17,756 nt of DNA from JAOAFZ01 sp964407325. Lineage in GTDB: Bacteria; Patescibacteriota; Microgenomatia; UBA1406; GWC2-37-13. Shown in pieces: positions 1 to 8,257 of this stretch (positions are counted from its first letter, which is position 1; the number at the start of each line of letters is the position of its first letter). A model generated the notes under the pieces. That model searched no databases and was not told the DNA's origin. It worked only from the letters and a program-made list of their open reading frames with translations. The stretch spans positions 1-17,756 of the forward strand of contig CAYOVA010000027.1 in assembly GCA_964407325.1 (NCBI GenBank), read 5' to 3'. The translations under genes and the position numbers were made by a program.

Positions 1-584
1 CCAAATTCCATATCTCCTGAAGAAAACATTCTTCGATCGAATCCTCCAAGTTCCTCAATTACTTTTCTTCGGACATGAACGTTCGCAGTCGGTGAGAAGT
101 GTGACTTCTTAAATACCGCTGCATTATTAAACTCGTAAAACGATACAAACTGATTCGTCAATGTCTTGATCTTAGAAGTGTCAATAACAACCGGTCCTCC
201 TATATAGTCAAAGCCTTTGTAGAACAGTTCACACACAGTTTCCAGCCAATGTTCAGGCACTTTAATATCGGCGTCAGTAAAACTGACAAATTCTCCTTTT
301 GCTTCAGCCAACGCGAGATTACGTACCATGTAGGAACCTTTGTTTTGCTTTGTGTAAACTTCCTTTACCTTGTATTTTTGGCATACTTTGGTAATTTCCA
401 AAGCGTGACCATCATTTCCTACAATTACCTCAAATGTATGCCCTGTGAGCGTTTGCTTCTGTAAAGAGAGTAGTGTATCTTCTAAACCCTTTGCATCGCG
501 GTAAACGGGGATAATAACCGTCATACAGCCTTTATGTATTGGGTGTTTAAACTCTATAGCGTTATGTTCGTTTTTTAATTCCAT
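1..584 (-). CDS. GT2 family glycosyltransferase, 3'-truncated by window edge
   Basis: The open frame reads leftwards off position 1, so about 194 N-terminal residues are visible and the C-terminus is missing. It is a GT-A fold, family 2 enzyme that should transfer a sugar from a nucleotide donor to a lipid- or glycan-linked acceptor on the cytoplasmic face. The first strand is MTVIIPVYRD (residues 21-30). The nucleotide-binding region has GNDGH (56-60) in place of the usual DDGS. The metal-binding DxD is TDADI (103-107), and a conserved acceptor-side segment SSGDMEFG lies at 188-195. The ATG at 584 overlaps the upstream gene by 23 nt. An alternative ATG at 524 begins exactly at MTVIIPVY, has a weak AAAGG before it, and may be the true start. 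It is the last visible gene of the long minus-strand operon. The family call is firm; the sugar and acceptor are unknown. Confidence 0.85.
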   Translation of the reverse strand, partial: MELKNEHNAIEFKHPIHKGCMTVIIPVYRDAKGLEDTLLSLQKQTLTGHTFEVIVGNDGHALEITKVCQKYKVKEVYTKQNKGSYMVRNLALAEAKGEFVSFTDADIKVPEHWLETVCELFYKGFDYIGGPVVIDTSKIKTLTNQFVSFYEFNNAAVFKKSHFSPTANVHVRRKVIEELGGFDRRMFSSGDMEF

Positions 585-1725
585 AGTTTTGGTAAATAGT
601 GATTATCTCTTTAAGATGTATGTGTATGGTAAAGCGTTGACTATTTTTGTGTCCCTGTTCCGCAAACGCTGAAAGGATTTTTTTATCGCGAAGCAGCAGA
701 AGTAAAGCTCTTGCAAGAGCATCGGCATCGTGTGGTTTTACTAATAAACCAGTTTTCTTGTGCTCTACTAGTTCCGGTAATCCCCCAATGCGGGATGCTA
801 CTACCGGCCGACCAGCGCTTATGGCTTCAATACAAACGGTAGGAAGATTATCCGGATAGGTAGAAGGAATGCACACAATGTCTGCGTTATAAATATATTC
901 GGCAACCTTAGTATGAGGAACTTCGTTATAAAAGGTAATTATTCTTTCCAGTTGTAGCAGTTTTGTAAGGTGTCTCAATGATACAAGTTCTTCTCCATTG
1001 CCAACAATAGATACCGTAGCGTTGGGTAGTTCTCTATGGACTATTTCCATCGCCTTCACGAGGTATTCAACTCCTTTATCTGGTGAAAGGCGTCCAATAA
1101 AGGCTATATTTTTTTGAAACGTGGGTGGCTTTTGAGGCAAGAGCTGAAACCCATTGTACAATTGCTGTAATGGGCGAATGGTGGTATTCTGTTCAATTCT
1201 GTTATAAAGAAATATACTAGGTGTTATAAAAACCTTAATCTTGTGAAGAACAAGAGATTGTACAAACCTGCGCACTTTTTCGAATACCATTCCTTTAAAA
1301 CCTACACAGTTCAAGCACCCCGGGCACATAACCCTGGCACATTTTTTGCCAGTACGTGCTTCCTGGTTTGTTGCTGCAACAGCAATGCGTTCATCGTGGA
1401 GGGTCATAATACAGGGAGTGGTGGTTACTGCAGAAAGAAAAGAAGGCGACAGTTCGTTAAAGAAGCTGTGAATATGAATGATATCGGGTTTAAAATCGTT
1501 GTACACTTTTTTAAATTGTTTGAGCTGTTCAAAATTCCAGATTCGCTTTAGCAAATCTGCAATTGTAGGATGTTGTAACTTGCGAATGTATTTCTTTTTA
1601 TCAACGGTGCTTGCAAAGATTTCTACGGTATGGCCTTGGCTTCTAAGAGCATCAGAGATTGAGTGCATATATATTTCTGCACCTCCGATGGTATGTATGT
1701 AGTCGTTTACCATTAACACTTTCAT
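562..1725 (-). CDS. GT4 family glycosyltransferase with cysteine cluster
   Basis: This 387-residue protein is a full-length GT-B fold, family 4 glycosyltransferase. The N-terminal Rossmann domain opens MKVLMVNDYIHTIGGAEIYM with the GG-AE acceptor loop. The donor domain has FIGRLSPDKG (209-219), giving the phosphate-binding Arg212 and Lys218. The C-terminal E-x7-E site reads D-x7-E here (Asp292, Glu300 in YPDNLPTVCIEA), a conservative change of the first acid. Residues 129-140 hold four cysteines (C129, C134, C137, C140) just after the HD segment near 110. Many GT4 enzymes carry a Cys pair in this loop, but this group of four could bind a metal. Its start lies 2 nt after the stop of the acyltransferase gene, and no Shine-Dalgarno is evident. 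The role is glycan assembly in the cytoplasm; donor and acceptor cannot be told from sequence. Confidence 0.9.
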   Translation of the reverse strand: MKVLMVNDYIHTIGGAEIYMHSISDALRSQGHTVEIFASTVDKKKYIRKLQHPTIADLLKRIWNFEQLKQFKKVYNDFKPDIIHIHSFFNELSPSFLSAVTTTPCIMTLHDERIAVAATNQEARTGKKCARVMCPGCLNCVGFKGMVFEKVRRFVQSLVLHKIKVFITPSIFLYNRIEQNTTIRPLQQLYNGFQLLPQKPPTFQKNIAFIGRLSPDKGVEYLVKAMEIVHRELPNATVSIVGNGEELVSLRHLTKLLQLERIITFYNEVPHTKVAEYIYNADIVCIPSTYPDNLPTVCIEAISAGRPVVASRIGGLPELVEHKKTGLLVKPHDADALARALLLLLRDKKILSAFAEQGHKNSQRFTIHIHLKEIITIYQNYGIKKRT

Positions 1726-1727
1726 AG

Positions 1728-2771
1728 CTAGTAGATAAAGCGGGACAATCTATTAATAAGTGGATTTTTCGTTAGCATGTCAAGAATAATAAAAAAACCA
1801 AAACAGAGAACAGCCGTTAAAAAAGTGGTAAATAGAATACCGGGAACGGGGTTTTCGATGGTTGCCTGAATATGAAACCGATACTTCAATACGGCAAGCA
1901 CAAGCGCATGGCTTAAATACACTCCAAAGCAAATTCGTGCAACGTTTACCATTTGTCTGTAGTTGATATCAAATGTGTTAAACAATGAGGAATACTTGGC
2001 AAACAAAAAGACTGCTGATGAATACAAAATAACTGGAATGCTTAGGTACTCCTGGAAAAACAAATCAGGTGTTTTGTTTTGAATTGTCAGGAAATATGAC
2101 GAGATTATCATAACAGGTATACACAGCAGAGCAAATATATATACAATAATTCTTACTCGCTTAGAGATATCAATGCAGTTCAGATAATAACCCAGTACAA
2201 AGTATCCGATATAACCGTAGAGATATTCTATTTTTACTTCCAGGTCATAATTCAATAGTTTTTTAAGCAATGGATTGACTCCAGTTATAAAAACCCAGAG
2301 AACCAGAAAATAGGCAATATTTGCATAACTAGCCTTTCGCACATACACTCTCAAAATGGGAGTAATAAGATATAACCCAAACAGAACATACAGAAACCAG
2401 AGATGATAAAAAATGGAACCTTCCAGTGATTTTATCAGGACAAGCCATACTGGAGTTGAAGATGTTACGGCAATGATTACCGCATAAACAAAGTTCCACG
2501 TAAGAAAAGGCAACAGCACTTTGGAAAATCGTTTCAGAAAAAAATCCTTCACTGGTTCTTTTTTTGAAGGATGGAGTAATAACGCTCCGCTCTGCATAAA
2601 CAGCACGGGGACTGCAAAACGGAATAATGAGTGAATAGTGTTTGCTATCCACCAGTCAGTTTGCAGGCCTTCAGTAGGGACAACAAACAGAAGAGGTGAA
2701 ACAACATGGGTCACGATAACAGTGAGTACTGCGAGGACACGGAGGTTTTCAAAGTGAAGAAGTTTTTTCAT
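1728..2771 (-). CDS. Membrane acyltransferase, family 3 (Acyl_transf_3)
   Basis: This is a 347-residue integral membrane protein with about ten hydrophobic segments and no attached SGNH domain. It opens MKKLLHFENLRVLAVLTVIV followed by His22, matching the R..A...V...H signature of the acyltransferase-3 family (OatA, WecH and NodX types). Arg51 in FRFAVPVLFMQSGALLL (50-66) fits the family's second motif (R..VP.FFm.SG), and WFLYVLFGLYL (125-135) matches the third. These enzymes move acyl groups, usually acetyl from acetyl-CoA, onto sugars across the membrane. Its position between two GT4 genes suggests it O-acylates the glycan made by this operon. The start ATG overlaps the preceding gene's TGA as ATGA (2768-2771), implying coupled translation. 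Acyl donor and sugar position are unknown. Confidence 0.88.
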   Translation of the reverse strand: MKKLLHFENLRVLAVLTVIVTHVVSPLLFVVPTEGLQTDWWIANTIHSLFRFAVPVLFMQSGALLLHPSKKEPVKDFFLKRFSKVLLPFLTWNFVYAVIIAVTSSTPVWLVLIKSLEGSIFYHLWFLYVLFGLYLITPILRVYVRKASYANIAYFLVLWVFITGVNPLLKKLLNYDLEVKIEYLYGYIGYFVLGYYLNCIDISKRVRIIVYIFALLCIPVMIISSYFLTIQNKTPDLFFQEYLSIPVILYSSAVFLFAKYSSLFNTFDINYRQMVNVARICFGVYLSHALVLAVLKYRFHIQATIENPVPGILFTTFLTAVLCFGFFIILDMLTKNPLINRLSRFIY

Positions 2772-3958
2772 AGTATTTTTTTATGTATTGTACCAAGAAG
2801 GTCGTCTAATAGTATCTTCCATTGGTATTTCCCCACTGCGAGTTTTCGTGCGTTTAGTCCTAACTGGCGTGTCAGCTTTTCTGATTCAAATATCTCAGAA
2901 ATCGTTTCTGCAAAAGTTTCGGGAGAATTTGCTATAAGAATATTTTCTCTATCCTGAATAACAATACCTTCAGAGCCAATACTTGTTGAAACAATCGCTT
3001 TCCCCATTGCTAAATACTCCAGAATTTTAAGACGAGTGCCTGAACCAGATCGCAAAGGGCAAATGCATACTCTTGCTTTTGCCATTTCATCGCGGACATC
3101 CTTTACAAAGCCTGTCAGCTTTACTGACAAGTCTTCTTTTGCATAATCAATAAGCCATTGCTGAGGATGCTTACCAACTATAGTAAGAGTGCTATCTGTA
3201 TATTTCTTTTTCAGGCGGGGATATACTTCAAAAATAAAATACTGCATGCCATCATCATTTGGCTGGTATGACAGTAAGCCCATAAATAGAATGGAGTGGT
3301 TTTTTTGGTTGTTCTGTGGCGTGTTTGGAGGGGTAAAATACTCGCAATTGACGCCGTTAGGAATAACAGTAATGTTCTGTTTTGCAGTGCACCGGGCAAA
3401 ATAATCTGCATCCGGAGCGGAACACGCCAATACATGGTCAAACAATGGGAGAGCTTGGTCTTCCTCCCGCTTTACTGTTTTTATAACCCGTTTCCCCAGT
3501 ATCTGCATAAATGCTGATTGCGAAGAGATTTCGCCTTGGACCTTAATGTACTCTACATTATGCGCGTCCAGTACTTTTTTCCCAGGAAGCAAATGGTGGA
3601 ATTGCTTTAGCACAAACCACGAATTCAATTCGTTGAAAAGACACAGTTGTGTTCCTTGATCTATTTTCAGTGTCTGGAAATCTGACACGTATTTTTTTAG
3701 ACGTTCGATAAAAGGAACTTTTCCCATTGCGTACCAGAAAAGACGTTCAAAAGTACTAGCATAGGGCTGGTAATAAAACCGAGTATTCTGATGAACTTCT
3801 TTTTTGAACGTCTCTTCATCAACCTTTTCGTTTAAGAAACAGTACAAAGTAACATCAAAGTCTTTCTTTAGACCTTGTAACAAATGGAAATTGCGCACAG
3901 GAGTACCGCTATCCAGTCCAGGGAGCTGTACGGTAAATATGGCAAGTTTTGGTTTCAT
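2768..3958 (-). CDS. GT4 family glycosyltransferase (GSGTRLK subtype)
   Basis: This 396-residue GT-B glycosyltransferase starts MKPKLAIFTVQLPGLDSGTP. Its donor domain has MGLLSYQPNDDGMQYF (226-241), the form seen in GT4 enzymes whose motif reads G-x-[ML]-x-x-x-P-N, instead of the classical GRL...KG. The nucleotide-sugar loop is PLRSGSGTRLKILEYLAMGK (301-320), where Glu314 is the conserved second acid and the first acid is replaced by the SGSGTR stretch. This is a known subfamily pattern and not by itself a sign of inactivity. DAHNVEY (131-137) is the family's usual HN segment. It overlaps both neighbours by 4 nt (ATGA at 2768-2771 and 3955-3958), so it is translated within the operon. Substrates are unknown. 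Confidence 0.88.
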   Translation of the reverse strand: MKPKLAIFTVQLPGLDSGTPVRNFHLLQGLKKDFDVTLYCFLNEKVDEETFKKEVHQNTRFYYQPYASTFERLFWYAMGKVPFIERLKKYVSDFQTLKIDQGTQLCLFNELNSWFVLKQFHHLLPGKKVLDAHNVEYIKVQGEISSQSAFMQILGKRVIKTVKREEDQALPLFDHVLACSAPDADYFARCTAKQNITVIPNGVNCEYFTPPNTPQNNQKNHSILFMGLLSYQPNDDGMQYFIFEVYPRLKKKYTDSTLTIVGKHPQQWLIDYAKEDLSVKLTGFVKDVRDEMAKARVCICPLRSGSGTRLKILEYLAMGKAIVSTSIGSEGIVIQDRENILIANSPETFAETISEIFESEKLTRQLGLNARKLAVGKYQWKILLDDLLGTIHKKIL

Positions 3959-6237
3959 CGGTATATAAGAGTATTGTTGTTACTGTAAATCAGATTCTTG
4001 TTGTTGTTAAGGAAGGTAAGGGGATATTTATATAGCAGTGCCCGGCCATTGTAGTTAAGAACCGTTCTGCCTTCCAGCACATTTGCATTGCGTGCATATA
4101 CATATGCCCTTTTTTGAATAAATTGGGGTAGTACCGCTGGCAATGCGTATTTGTTTCCGGTTTTATACAGGCGCAGATAAGATTCTCCATCAGCAAATAT
4201 TGGAGGAACAGGATCACTGAATTCCTTTAGCCACATACCTCCGGACATTTCGGTATCGTGAACATAAAATTTTTCATAATCTTCACCATAATTGTTTAAA
4301 TGCATGTATGCCTGTCCACCTGCTATCTGGTTTATAAATCCATGGTTATACAAAAAGAGAAATGCGAATAGTACTGATGTTATTCCCAGCTGTAACCACC
4401 TTTTAAAAGAAAAGGTAAACGCAAAACATCCAAAAACTGCAAACAGCGACAATACGCTAAGAAGCTGGAGATAGGTGCGGGAAATGTTATATCGGATACT
4501 CAGGGTGGGATGGAACAAAATTATCACGATAAAAAGCAATGAAACATATCCGATGAGCAGATACTCTTTATTGGTTTCCTGTTTGCGCCAGAGAAAAATA
4601 AGGATATATATACCGCCGACAATCAGGAGCACTTTTGCCAGCTGTTTAATTAATTCAAAAAATAAGAGAACTTTACTGTTTAGGAAACTATCAAACACGG
4701 GCTTAATTGTTTGCGGTTCATGCACCATAATCTTAAAGTCACGGTAGGTTTCCGGACGGTAGTGATGTGCGTAATAGGATTCATAAAACCCTTTGCGTTC
4801 TTCAATATAGCGTTTAATCAAGCTGACAGTATCATTCCCTTTTTTTGAAAATAATGTAAAGGTTGCATTGGCATCTGAACTTTTTGGCTTTGCTTTAAAA
4901 GTGTCGGCAAAGTTTTCAATGGTTTCAACAGCAATGGTATACAGATTATCGTCAGATTTGTTGATAACGGTATACCAGAGTAATGTCGAGGAAATCAAAA
5001 CAATAAGAAAAGGGATGGTAATCATATGTGGGAAGGTGTAGATTTCTCCTTCATGTAGTTTTATCTTCCTAAAAAATGCGCGCACCCTTTCGAATTTGAG
5101 CAGCATTCGATAGATAAAAAAGAACACAAAGGTAAGTGAGAAGAGAACGATTGCCAAATATGAAGTTGAGTAATGTGACAGAACAAGCCCGATAACACAG
5201 ATAAAGAGAATTATCCGTTGATGAATATATGATAACCCCTTATTAAACAGCGTAAAGAGAATAGAGGTAAAAAACAGGAAAGCGATTTCCTGTCGCACTA
5301 TGCTGGTCATAGGCTGAATAAAGAATGGCTGAGCAAGCATGTACACAATTGAAAGGAAGGCAACAGACCGGTCCGCATACTGGCGTGCAAGAAGATAAAT
5401 ATTAATAGGCATAAGTGCAAACACAAGTTGGAACAATACTTTGAAGATATATTCGGGGGGTATATTGGTAAGACGGTGAATCATGGTGGGTAACATGGTA
5501 ATGCTCAAGCAGGTGTTATATGCACTCCGGTCAATCGCAGTTGACCACTGATTTTGGGCTAAGGTCTGGGCAAACTTTACATATTCTTCCTGGATATCCC
5601 AACCGGTAACATATTCACTTCTTAGAGAAAGCATAGATATTAGCGACACGCTCATAAGATAGATAGGTAATCCATAGTGGAAGTGTCGGTTACGAAACAC
5701 CAATGCAATTGTGACTATGTAAACTGCCATAAATGCAAGCATAGTCATGGTCAGCTCGTTTGAAGCACCATTGTTAAGCCGAATTGCTCCTCCAATACTC
5801 ATAAACACAAAAACAATTGGGAAAACCGCAACCGCTACTTTAACCGGGTTAACTGGGGGGAAAGATAGTAGAAATGCGAACCAGTTAGTGCGAATAACTG
5901 CAACAATACCCAAGATGAGCATTCCACCATTTGTGCCTATTAACAGCGAAAAAGTATCAAGCGGGTTTTTAATACGGAGTGTGATAAAGACTCCTGTTAA
6001 AAGCAATCCTATTAAATACTGAAAAGCGATACTTAAAACAACTGAGTAGACAATTGTTTCCGTTAAGGATACAAGGTTACGTCTTATACTCGCATAAATC
6101 AGAAAACCTGGAACAAACAAAGTAAAAAAAGTGTTGTAAACAATTTGCACAAGAAACGGTTGCTGAAAAAGTGCCAGCAAGTTAAATACCATCAGCATCA
6201 CTATAAACAGGTCGGCGATGAGTATTTTCCGTATCAT
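3955..6237 (-). CDS. Large polytopic membrane protein, DUF2206/GT-C-like
   Basis: This 760-residue protein has roughly 14-16 membrane segments. The N-terminal block (about 30-85), with LFVPGFLIYAS (40-50) and the following TETIVYSVVLSIAFQYLIGL, resembles the N-terminal membrane part of DUF1616 and DUF2206 proteins. After it comes a GT-C-like layout: an acidic loop TGWDIQEEY (211-219; Asp214, Glu217, Glu218), RQE (315-317), SHYSTSY (354-360) and SIRYNISRTYLQ (580-591). An external soluble section spans about 425-515, and the end of the protein (about 640-760) is also soluble. GT-C proteins use polyprenyl-phosphate sugars on the outer face with acidic loop residues as catalysts; that role here is inference. 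It could instead be a glycan ligase or polymerase. AGGA stands about 5 nt before the ATG, inside the end of the preceding gene, and both junctions are 4-nt ATGA overlaps. Confidence 0.75.
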   Translation of the reverse strand: MIRKILIADLFIVMLMVFNLLALFQQPFLVQIVYNTFFTLFVPGFLIYASIRRNLVSLTETIVYSVVLSIAFQYLIGLLLTGVFITLRIKNPLDTFSLLIGTNGGMLILGIVAVIRTNWFAFLLSFPPVNPVKVAVAVFPIVFVFMSIGGAIRLNNGASNELTMTMLAFMAVYIVTIALVFRNRHFHYGLPIYLMSVSLISMLSLRSEYVTGWDIQEEYVKFAQTLAQNQWSTAIDRSAYNTCLSITMLPTMIHRLTNIPPEYIFKVLFQLVFALMPINIYLLARQYADRSVAFLSIVYMLAQPFFIQPMTSIVRQEIAFLFFTSILFTLFNKGLSYIHQRIILFICVIGLVLSHYSTSYLAIVLFSLTFVFFFIYRMLLKFERVRAFFRKIKLHEGEIYTFPHMITIPFLIVLISSTLLWYTVINKSDDNLYTIAVETIENFADTFKAKPKSSDANATFTLFSKKGNDTVSLIKRYIEERKGFYESYYAHHYRPETYRDFKIMVHEPQTIKPVFDSFLNSKVLLFFELIKQLAKVLLIVGGIYILIFLWRKQETNKEYLLIGYVSLLFIVIILFHPTLSIRYNISRTYLQLLSVLSLFAVFGCFAFTFSFKRWLQLGITSVLFAFLFLYNHGFINQIAGGQAYMHLNNYGEDYEKFYVHDTEMSGGMWLKEFSDPVPPIFADGESYLRLYKTGNKYALPAVLPQFIQKRAYVYARNANVLEGRTVLNYNGRALLYKYPLTFLNNNKNLIYSNNNTLIYR

Positions 6238-7103
6238 GGTTCCTGGAGAAAACTTCTAAACTTCTGCAAAAGCTTTGAAGGATTATATTCCTGCATATAG
6301 TAAGTATAAGCGTTCTGCCCTAACTCTCCTTTAAGAGACGGGTTTGTGTACAGTTTTGAGAGGAGGTGTATCATATCCTGGTTGTCCTTGAAAAGGAGAC
6401 CGTTCTTCCCATTTATCACCCGTTTAAATTCACCAAAATCAGGTGCAACAATGGCTTTTTTCGCAACCATGTATTCAAACAGTTTGGTGGGAAGAATAGT
6501 CTCCGTCATAACATCTTTTGTCCAGGGAATAATAGCNNNNNNNNNNNNNNNNNNNNNNNNNNNNNNNNNNNNNNNNNNNNNNNNNNNNNNNNNNNNNNNN
6601 NNNNNNNNNNNNNNNNNNNNNNNNNNNNNNNNNNNNTTAAGGCCTTTTAAGTGCATTGCTGTTTCCGGTTCAAGATCGTGGAACTCCACATAGCTAAGCT
6701 CTATCGGCAGGAATAATGAAATGAAATACACGTATAAGGGTGTTGTGAGCGGAGAAACAACTACGTATGCTTTTATCTTTTCTTTTGACTTATATTTTGT
6801 AATTACGTGCGACAGAGTAGTAATCATATTCCAAAATAAGTCGAAGTTTCTCTTTGTTTCATACCAGCCGGAAATGTATTTAGCTTTGTTAGTACGTTCT
6901 ATGGATTGATGGCCAATTCCGTAGCGGTATACGGGGATATCTTCGTAATAAGTTGTTTCTTTACTCTTCATGCTAGATTTGGATTTTTGTTGACATACGA
7001 TCACAACCTTATCCAGTTTGCGCAAGGCCTGTATTGCATTCCTACACCGGTTGCTAAAACCAGAATGATCCGGAAAAGCATGGTTCGCTATAAAAAGTAT
7101 CAT
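6234..7103 (-). CDS. GT4-like glycosyltransferase interrupted by an assembly gap
   Basis: Two coding halves flank 100 N. The N-terminal half (155 residues) starts MILFIANHAFPDHSGFSNRC, typical of the GT4 acceptor domain, and ends at VEFHDLEPETAMHLKGL. The C-terminal half (100 residues) opens AIIPWTKDVMTETILPTKLF and continues EYMVAKKAIVAP, the usual donor-site loop, with the conserved Glu in KLFEYM. The segment that normally carries the linker, the NGVD strand, the G-R-L...G loop and the next Rossmann strands is absent. As written the protein is 289 residues against about 370-410 for the family, so the gap probably hides several hundred bases. The frame agrees across exactly 100 N, but that has a one-in-three chance of being accidental. 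Both ends overlap neighbours as ATGA. The gene is probably intact in the organism. Confidence 0.75.
   Translation of the reverse strand: MILFIANHAFPDHSGFSNRCRNAIQALRKLDKVVIVCQQKSKSSMKSKETTYYEDIPVYRYGIGHQSIERTNKAKYISGWYETKRNFDLFWNMITTLSHVITKYKSKEKIKAYVVVSPLTTPLYVYFISLFLPIELSYVEFHDLEPETAMHLKGLXXXXXXXXXXXXXXXXXXXXXXXXXXXXXXXXXXAIIPWTKDVMTETILPTKLFEYMVAKKAIVAPDFGEFKRVINGKNGLLFKDNQDMIHLLSKLYTNPSLKGELGQNAYTYYMQEYNPSKLLQKFRSFLQEP
6537..6636. other. 100-N scaffold gap
   Basis: A run of exactly 100 N lies inside a GT4 gene. A round 100 is the usual placeholder for a gap of unknown length. Comparing the two coding halves with the ordinary GT4 layout suggests that roughly 100-160 residues (about 300-480 bases) are missing, three to five times the drawn size. 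Coordinates to the right may therefore be offset from the true genome. Confidence 0.97.
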
Positions 7104-8257
7104 AAAGTATTATTATATAGGGTAGCCGTCTTCTGTACCTGGTGCTTCCATAAATAGCTTGATTTAACAACGTTCCTCCCATTCTCACCTAACTTCTTTG
7201 CCAGTGACACATCTGAAGTGATTTTCAATATTGCATCTGCAAGCTGATGAGCATTTTTTGGCTCAACTAAAATACCTGACTGTAAATCCTGAATCACTGC
7301 TGGTATGCCTCCTACTTTGGTTGCAATAACGGGTTTCGAGCAGATTCCAGCTTCAAGCAAAATCATTCCGAATCCTTCCGAATTGTTGGTAGAAGGGAGA
7401 GTAATAACTGTTGCTTTTTTGTAGTATCCAGCAAGTTCATTATCAGAAACAAAACCGGTAAACACGACATTGTTAGTCAGCTTTTTGCGCGAAGAGTAGT
7501 CTTTGTAAAAGGGAATGTGGTTTCCTTTTCCTACGGCAAACAACATAACATCGTTGTCTTTTTTTACGACTTCTGCCATTGCATCCAGCAGGTAGGTAAG
7601 GCCTTTGTGGGAGTGCCAGTAATCCATAGTTCCAACAAAAAGAACAATTTTTTTACCGGTCGCCTTGGAAAGCAATTCTGAAATCTGTTCTTTTCCTGAA
7701 AAAAGAGTTTCATCAATACCAGGGGGAATTACCACCGCCTTTTCTGTATATGGTTTTAAGTAGGGCGACTGGGTTATGTAGTATTGAGAGGTTACGATAA
7801 TTTTTTTTGCAGATGCCAGCAGGAACCTCCCGAAAACAGAGTAATACGCATTCAAAAGCATAGTGAGCGAAGATTCTTCCTTTACAAGATCATTATGATA
7901 GGTAAGTATGAATGGTAGCTTACACCATTTTGCCGCTATGTTTGCGAAATCAGCTAAAAAGGGAACGGGTGTGTGGGCATTAACAATATCAGGTTTTTCC
8001 TTTTTGAATATTTGCACTAGGTGCCAAAGCCAAAGTGGATTAAAGGGAGATTTGGAAAGGGTAAACCAAATGGGAAGGCGGTATACAGTAAGGCCTGAAA
8101 CTGTTTCTTTTACATACTTGTTTTCTTTTGTATGGGTGGAAGTAACTATGACAATGTCAGTTTTTCTGACATGCAAACCTTTTGCAATGTTAAATGCGTA
8201 ATTTTCAGCACCACCTACATGAGGGGGAAAGTATGGTGAAACGAGTAGTGCCTTCAT
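7100..8257 (-). CDS. GT4 family glycosyltransferase
   Basis: This complete 385-residue GT-B enzyme begins MKALLVSPYFPPHVGGAENY, with the GGAE acceptor loop. The UDP/GDP-sugar site is FGMILLEA preceded by SEG, giving the canonical E-x7-E pair (Glu294, Glu302). The phosphate-binding loop reads VGTMDYWHSHKG (208-219): Lys218 is kept but the usual Arg is Thr210, with a short insertion before HKG. HND (121-123) and PPGID (178-182) match the family's middle motifs. It carries the best Shine-Dalgarno in the window, AGGAGG 4 nt before the ATG, placed inside the last codons of the epimerase gene. The start overlaps that gene's stop as ATGA (8254-8257). The role is sugar addition to the locus's glycan; specificity is unknown. 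Confidence 0.9.
   Translation of the reverse strand: MKALLVSPYFPPHVGGAENYAFNIAKGLHVRKTDIVIVTSTHTKENKYVKETVSGLTVYRLPIWFTLSKSPFNPLWLWHLVQIFKKEKPDIVNAHTPVPFLADFANIAAKWCKLPFILTYHNDLVKEESSLTMLLNAYYSVFGRFLLASAKKIIVTSQYYITQSPYLKPYTEKAVVIPPGIDETLFSGKEQISELLSKATGKKIVLFVGTMDYWHSHKGLTYLLDAMAEVVKKDNDVMLFAVGKGNHIPFYKDYSSRKKLTNNVVFTGFVSDNELAGYYKKATVITLPSTNNSEGFGMILLEAGICSKPVIATKVGGIPAVIQDLQSGILVEPKNAHQLADAILKITSDVSLAKKLGENGRNVVKSSYLWKHQVQKTATLYNNTL

Noticed and set aside
249..464. Plus-strand open frame of 71 codons
   Set aside because: It lies antisense to the GT2 gene, whose motifs are clear, and has no recognisable domain.
1243..1702. Plus-strand open frames opposite the GT4 at 562-1725
   Set aside because: They are antisense shadows of a well-supported GT4 with no start signal or family resemblance.
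7104..7120. TATAAT 8 nt before the ATG of the gapped GT4 at 7103, a possible internal promoter
   Set aside because: It falls in the last codons of the upstream gene, has no -35, and the ATGA overlap already explains expression. It remains possible.
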